Shown in pieces: positions 59,981 to 64,000 of a stretch of DNA of 64,000 bases. Position numbers and translations under genes: made by a program. This DNA comes from Flavobacteriaceae bacterium. Lineage in GTDB: Bacteria; Bacteroidota; Bacteroidia; Flavobacteriales; Flavobacteriaceae. The stretch spans positions 1 to 64,000 of the forward strand of contig JABHWD010000015.1 of assembly GCA_018657955.1 (NCBI GenBank). The letters run 5' to 3'. How positions within the stretch are numbered: position 1 is the first letter of the stretch; every line of letters begins with the position of its first letter. The notes under the pieces are model-generated. The model saw nothing but the letters and a program-made list of their open reading frames with translations. It was not told where the DNA came from and did no database searches.

Positions 59981-61258
59981 ATGACAAGGATTGCAACCAT
60001 ATGTTTAGCTTTATTTACCACAGTGTTATTTTCTCAAAATACATATATTCAATGCGGAAAGTTAATTGATACCAAAAAAGGAAAAGTCTATAGTAATAAA
60101 ACAATTATAGTGTCTAAGGATAGAATTGTTGAGATTAAAAATGGTCACGTAACTTCAACTGATTCAGCTGATACTACAATTGATTTAACAAATGCTACAG
60201 TAATGCCTGGATTTATAGATTTGCATGTGCATATTGAAAGTGAATATAACCCTCAAAAATATTTAAATGAGTTTACAGCAAATGAGGCTGATCTTGCTTT
60301 TAATTCACTTGAATATGCAAGGATTACATTAATGTCAGGATTTACAACAGTAAGAGATTTAGGAGGGTCAGGCGTAAATATATCATTAAGAAATGCAATT
60401 GAAAAAGGAAAAGTTATTGGACCAAGAATTTTTACTGCAGGGAAAGGAATAGGAACAACTGGAGGCCATGCAGATCCAACAAATGGCTGGAAGAAATCAA
60501 TGCAAGGTGACCCAGGACCTTTAGACGGAGTAATTAATAGTGTTTCCGATGCAAGAAAAGCTGTAAGACAAAGATATAAGGATGGAGCGGATAATATTAA
60601 AATTACTGCCACAGGAGGAGTTATGAGCATAGCAAAAAATGGACAAAACCCTCAATTTACTTTAGAAGAGATTAAATCAATATGTGATACAGCTAAAGAT
60701 TATGGTATGATTATAGCAGCTCATGCTCATGGGGATGAAGGGATTAGAAGAGCAATAATAGGAGGAGTCACAACTATTGAACACGGGACATTGATGAGTG
60801 AAAATAGCATGGAGTTGATGAAGCAATATGGGACTTACTATGTACCAACAATAACTGCAGGAAAGGAAGTTGCAGAAAAAGCAAAAATACCAGGATATTA
60901 TGATGAGCTTGTAGTCCCAAAAGCATTAGCTATTGGCCCTCAAATTCAGTCTACATTTAAGAAAGCATATGCAAAGGGAGTAAAAATTGCTTTTGGAACG
61001 GATGCAGGTGTTTTCCCACATGGTAAAAATGCTAAGGAATTTGCATATATGAATGAAGTTGGCATGCCTGTTATGGAATGTTTGCAGTCAGCTACCATCA
61101 CTAACGCAAATATTTTGGGATATGCTGATAAATTAGGTCAAATTAGTCCAGGATTTATTGCTGATATTGTTGCAACAAATGATGATCCAACAGAAAATAT
61201 TTCTACATTAGAAAATGTAATATTTGTAATGAAAAATGGAATTGTCTATAAAGACTAA
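59981..61258 (+). CDS. Secreted amidohydrolase family protein
   Basis: VMPGFIDLHVHIESEY, GVTTIEHGTLMSENSM, IAFGTDAGVFPHG; signal peptide ending FSQ. Confidence 0.93.
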   Translation: MTRIATICLALFTTVLFSQNTYIQCGKLIDTKKGKVYSNKTIIVSKDRIVEIKNGHVTSTDSADTTIDLTNATVMPGFIDLHVHIESEYNPQKYLNEFTANEADLAFNSLEYARITLMSGFTTVRDLGGSGVNISLRNAIEKGKVIGPRIFTAGKGIGTTGGHADPTNGWKKSMQGDPGPLDGVINSVSDARKAVRQRYKDGADNIKITATGGVMSIAKNGQNPQFTLEEIKSICDTAKDYGMIIAAHAHGDEGIRRAIIGGVTTIEHGTLMSENSMELMKQYGTYYVPTITAGKEVAEKAKIPGYYDELVVPKALAIGPQIQSTFKKAYAKGVKIAFGTDAGVFPHGKNAKEFAYMNEVGMPVMECLQSATITNANILGYADKLGQISPGFIADIVATNDDPTENISTLENVIFVMKNGIVYKD

Positions 61259-61259
61259 T

Positions 61260-61742
61260 CTATTTATTCTTAAAGCTCATTAGTAAGATCATTATCATTC
61301 CTGTAGTAACAGACAAATCAGCTATATTAAAAATACCTGTTTTAAAAATTCCGCCTAGGTCAATAAAAAGAAAATCAGTTACTGATCCATATATGATTCT
61401 GTCATAAATATTAGCAATTCCCCCTCCAATAATAAAGCAAAAACCAATTAGTGAAATTTTGTCAATTTCTTTATCTCTGTAAACATAAATCATTATACAT
61501 ATTAATACGATTATTGGAAGAATAAGTAAAAAAATTGTTTTTATAAAAGGAGAAAAATCACTTCCCATTCCTAGAAATGCACCACTGTTTTCAACATTTG
61601 TTAAAATAAAATATTCACCTATTAATTTAATCTCTGAATATTGATCAATGTTCTCGCGAATTAAAGCCTTACTAAGTTGATCTAATACAATACTTACAGT
61701 AATAAGAATACTAATTGAAATATTTCTGTTTTTCCCCATCAT
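61260..61742 (-). CDS. lspA: Lipoprotein signal peptidase
   Basis: LDQLSKALI, GGGIANIYDRIIYGSVTDFLF, FNIADLSVTTGMIMI. Confidence 0.94.
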   Translation of the reverse strand: MMGKNRNISISILITVSIVLDQLSKALIRENIDQYSEIKLIGEYFILTNVENSGAFLGMGSDFSPFIKTIFLLILPIIVLICIMIYVYRDKEIDKISLIGFCFIIGGGIANIYDRIIYGSVTDFLFIDLGGIFKTGIFNIADLSVTTGMIMILLMSFKNK

Positions 61743-61744
61743 AA

Positions 61745-62626
61745 TTAACTTGATAACGAAGATGCCTCTACATCACTATTGATTTTACGTGCTAATCCTT
61801 GCAATACTTTTCCTGGCCCTAGTTCAATAAAATTAGTTGCGCCATCAACTATCATTTTTTGAATTGACTGTGTCCATTTTACAGGAGATGTTAATTGAGC
61901 TATTAAATTTTCTTTTATTTTTATTTGATCAGAAACCGCAAATGATGTTACATTTTGATAAATTGGACATATAGGGTTACTAAATGTAGTATTGCTAATG
62001 GCATTTTCTAATTCTTGTTTTGCTTCCTCCATTAGTGGAGAATGGAAGGCTCCTCCAACTGGCAATACAAGAGCTCTTCTTGCCCCTTGTTCTTTTAATT
62101 TTTCACAAGCTAAATCAATGGCATTAATTTCACCTGAGATTACTAATTGACCTGGACAATTATAGTTTGCAGCTACCACTACGCCTTCTATTTCTTTACA
62201 TACATTTTCTACAGTAGTATCCTCTAATGCAAGAATAGCAGCCATTGTTCCAGGATTATTATCACATGCTTTTTGCATAGCTTGAGCTCTGGCTGAGACT
62301 AATTTTAAACCATCTTCAAAATTAAGAGTATTATTTGCTACTAGTGCAGAAAATTCACCAAGGGAATGACCTGCAACCATATCAGGTTTAAAATTATTAC
62401 CTAATGTTTTAGCTAAAATTACTGAATGTAAAAAAATGGCAGGTTGAGTTACTTTGGTTTGTTTTAAATCTTCTGATGATCCATTAAACATTATTTCAGT
62501 GATATCAAATTCTAGAATATTATTAGCCTTTTTAAATAGATCTTTTGCTATGGAAAAATCATTATATAAATCTAAACCCATTCCAGAATATTGTGCCCCT
62601 TGACCAGGAAATATATATGCTCTCAT
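61745..62626 (-). CDS. fabD: Malonyl CoA-ACP transacylase
   Basis: YIFPGQGAQYSGMGLDLY, VAGHSLGEFSALVA, GGAFHSPLM. Confidence 0.96.
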   Translation of the reverse strand: MRAYIFPGQGAQYSGMGLDLYNDFSIAKDLFKKANNILEFDITEIMFNGSSEDLKQTKVTQPAIFLHSVILAKTLGNNFKPDMVAGHSLGEFSALVANNTLNFEDGLKLVSARAQAMQKACDNNPGTMAAILALEDTTVENVCKEIEGVVVAANYNCPGQLVISGEINAIDLACEKLKEQGARRALVLPVGGAFHSPLMEEAKQELENAISNTTFSNPICPIYQNVTSFAVSDQIKIKENLIAQLTSPVKWTQSIQKMIVDGATNFIELGPGKVLQGLARKINSDVEASSLSS

Positions 62627-62647
62627 AATAATTAAATATACTTTAAA

Positions 62648-63163
62648 TTATTTTCTTTCATATGTCTCATAAGTAAATGAATGATTATGATTACTGTCAA
62701 TATCATGAAAAGTTTTAGATATAAGCCTCCATTTATCTAGATTTAATTCTGGAAAAAAAGTATCTGCTTCAAAAGTATTGTGAACTCTAGTAAGCTCTAT
62801 TTTATCTACAAGATTAATGCCAAGTTTGTAAATTTGGCCACCCCCTATTATGTATGGGTTAGGATCATTTTTGCTAATTCCTATTGCATCTGAAATATTA
62901 TTTACAACAATTACTTCATCAGGAACTTTAAGGTTTTTTTTATTAGAAACTACTATATGCGTTCTATTTGGCAGTAATTTTGGAAATGTATCAAATGTTT
63001 TTCTGCCCATAATTATGTAGTGCCCTGATGTTAAATTTTTAAATCTCTGCAGATCGTCTGGAAGATCCCAAATAAGTTTATTATTTTTCCCAATTGCATT
63101 GTTTTCAGAAGCTGCAACTATTATGGTTAAACAATTTTTTTTAGAATTTTCTTTTGATTTCAT
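62648..63163 (-). CDS. folA: Dihydrofolate reductase
   Basis: IVAASENNAIGKNNKLIWDLPDDLQRFKNLT, IMGRKTFDTFPKLLPNRTHIVVS, YIIGGGQIY. Confidence 0.95.
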   Translation of the reverse strand: MKSKENSKKNCLTIIVAASENNAIGKNNKLIWDLPDDLQRFKNLTSGHYIIMGRKTFDTFPKLLPNRTHIVVSNKKNLKVPDEVIVVNNISDAIGISKNDPNPYIIGGGQIYKLGINLVDKIELTRVHNTFEADTFFPELNLDKWRLISKTFHDIDSNHNHSFTYETYERK

Positions 63164-63170
63164 AATATTC

Positions 63171-63995
63171 TTAGACAGCTACATCTCCTTTTATATGAGG
63201 ATCTGGATCATAGTTAATTAACTTAAAATCTTCAAAACTGAAATTAAATATATCAGTAATTTCTGGATTTATTTCTATAGTTGGTAATTGTTTTGGAGAT
63301 CTACCCAATTGTAATTTTACTTGATCAAAATGGTTAGTATAAATATGAGCATCTCCAAATGTATGTATAAAGTCGCCAGGTTTGTATCCACATACTTGAG
63401 CAATCATTAGAGTAAATAGGGAATATGAAGCAATATTAAAAGGAACACCTAAAAAAATATCAGCACTTCTTTGATAGAGTTGACATGATAATTTTCCGTC
63501 ATTTACATAAAATTGAAAAAGGGCATGACATGGAGGTAGAGCTGCTTTTCCTTCTGAAACATTTTCGCTAAATGATTTTGATCCATCAGGAAGAACTGAT
63601 GGATTCCAAGCAGACACTAACATTCTTCTACTATTCGGATTTTTCTTTAAATTATCTATCAGTTCTCTTATCTGATCTATATTATCACCATTCCAATTTC
63701 GCCATTGAAATCCATAAACAGGACCTAAGTTTCCATTTTTATCAGCCCATTCATTCCATATTCTAACACCATTTTCATTTAAATATTTGATGTTAGTATC
63801 CCCTTTAAGAAACCAAAGCAGTTCATATATAATTGATTTTAAATGTAATTTTTTCGTAGTGAGCATTGGAAACCCTTTACTTAAATCAAACCTCATCTGG
63901 TAGCCAAAAACACTTTTTGTTCCAGTGCCAGTTCTATCTTCTTTAAAATTGCCTTTTTCTAAAACATGTTTTACAAGATCTAAATATTGTTTCAT
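63171..63995 (-). CDS. thyA: Thymidylate synthase
   Basis: [51 protein letters not shown]. Confidence 0.97.
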   Translation of the reverse strand: MKQYLDLVKHVLEKGNFKEDRTGTGTKSVFGYQMRFDLSKGFPMLTTKKLHLKSIIYELLWFLKGDTNIKYLNENGVRIWNEWADKNGNLGPVYGFQWRNWNGDNIDQIRELIDNLKKNPNSRRMLVSAWNPSVLPDGSKSFSENVSEGKAALPPCHALFQFYVNDGKLSCQLYQRSADIFLGVPFNIASYSLFTLMIAQVCGYKPGDFIHTFGDAHIYTNHFDQVKLQLGRSPKQLPTIEINPEITDIFNFSFEDFKLINYDPDPHIKGDVAV

Positions 63996-64000
63996 AAGAA

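Noticed and set aside
1-64000. CRISPR arrays, transposases, phage genes, restriction-modification or toxin-antitoxin modules
   Set aside because: None recognised in the ORF translations or as regular repeat-spacer structure.

Overview
The window is an AT-rich chromosomal segment from a marine-type flavobacterium (phylum Bacteroidota). It is almost entirely core genome: cytochrome oxidase genes and their assembly factors, ruvA/ruvB/queG, the giant T9SS protein SprA, a tandem-permease ABC/HlyD/TolC exporter, envelope biogenesis (ompH x2, bamA, uppS, DUF6089), tig-clpP-clpX, folK, mutS, kdtA, lspA, fabD, folA and thyA. There are two tRNAs (Gly-GCC, Leu-UAA). I see no CRISPR array, transposase, prophage or recognisable defence locus, and no clear new multi-gene system. 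The observations most worth a second look are: (1) a kdtA gene whose reading frame continues 148 codons upstream of the ORF-track start with no ATG/GTG/TTG, implying a rare ATT/ATA initiation codon; (2) an XRE/DUF6249/DUF5916 locus with a 35-nt imperfect duplication, a palindrome just downstream of a good Bacteroidota promoter, and 21-bp repeats that each carry an in-frame ATG; (3) a cysteine-less SCO-like protein immediately upstream of the canonical SCO protein; (4) a compositionally foreign Tat-type FAD oxidoreductase directly downstream of tRNA-Leu and its terminator; (5) convergent protein-gene pairs that meet within -11 to +1 nt; (6) a 25-codon membrane micro-ORF in front of pdxJ. All product names are from reading the translations; no database search was run.
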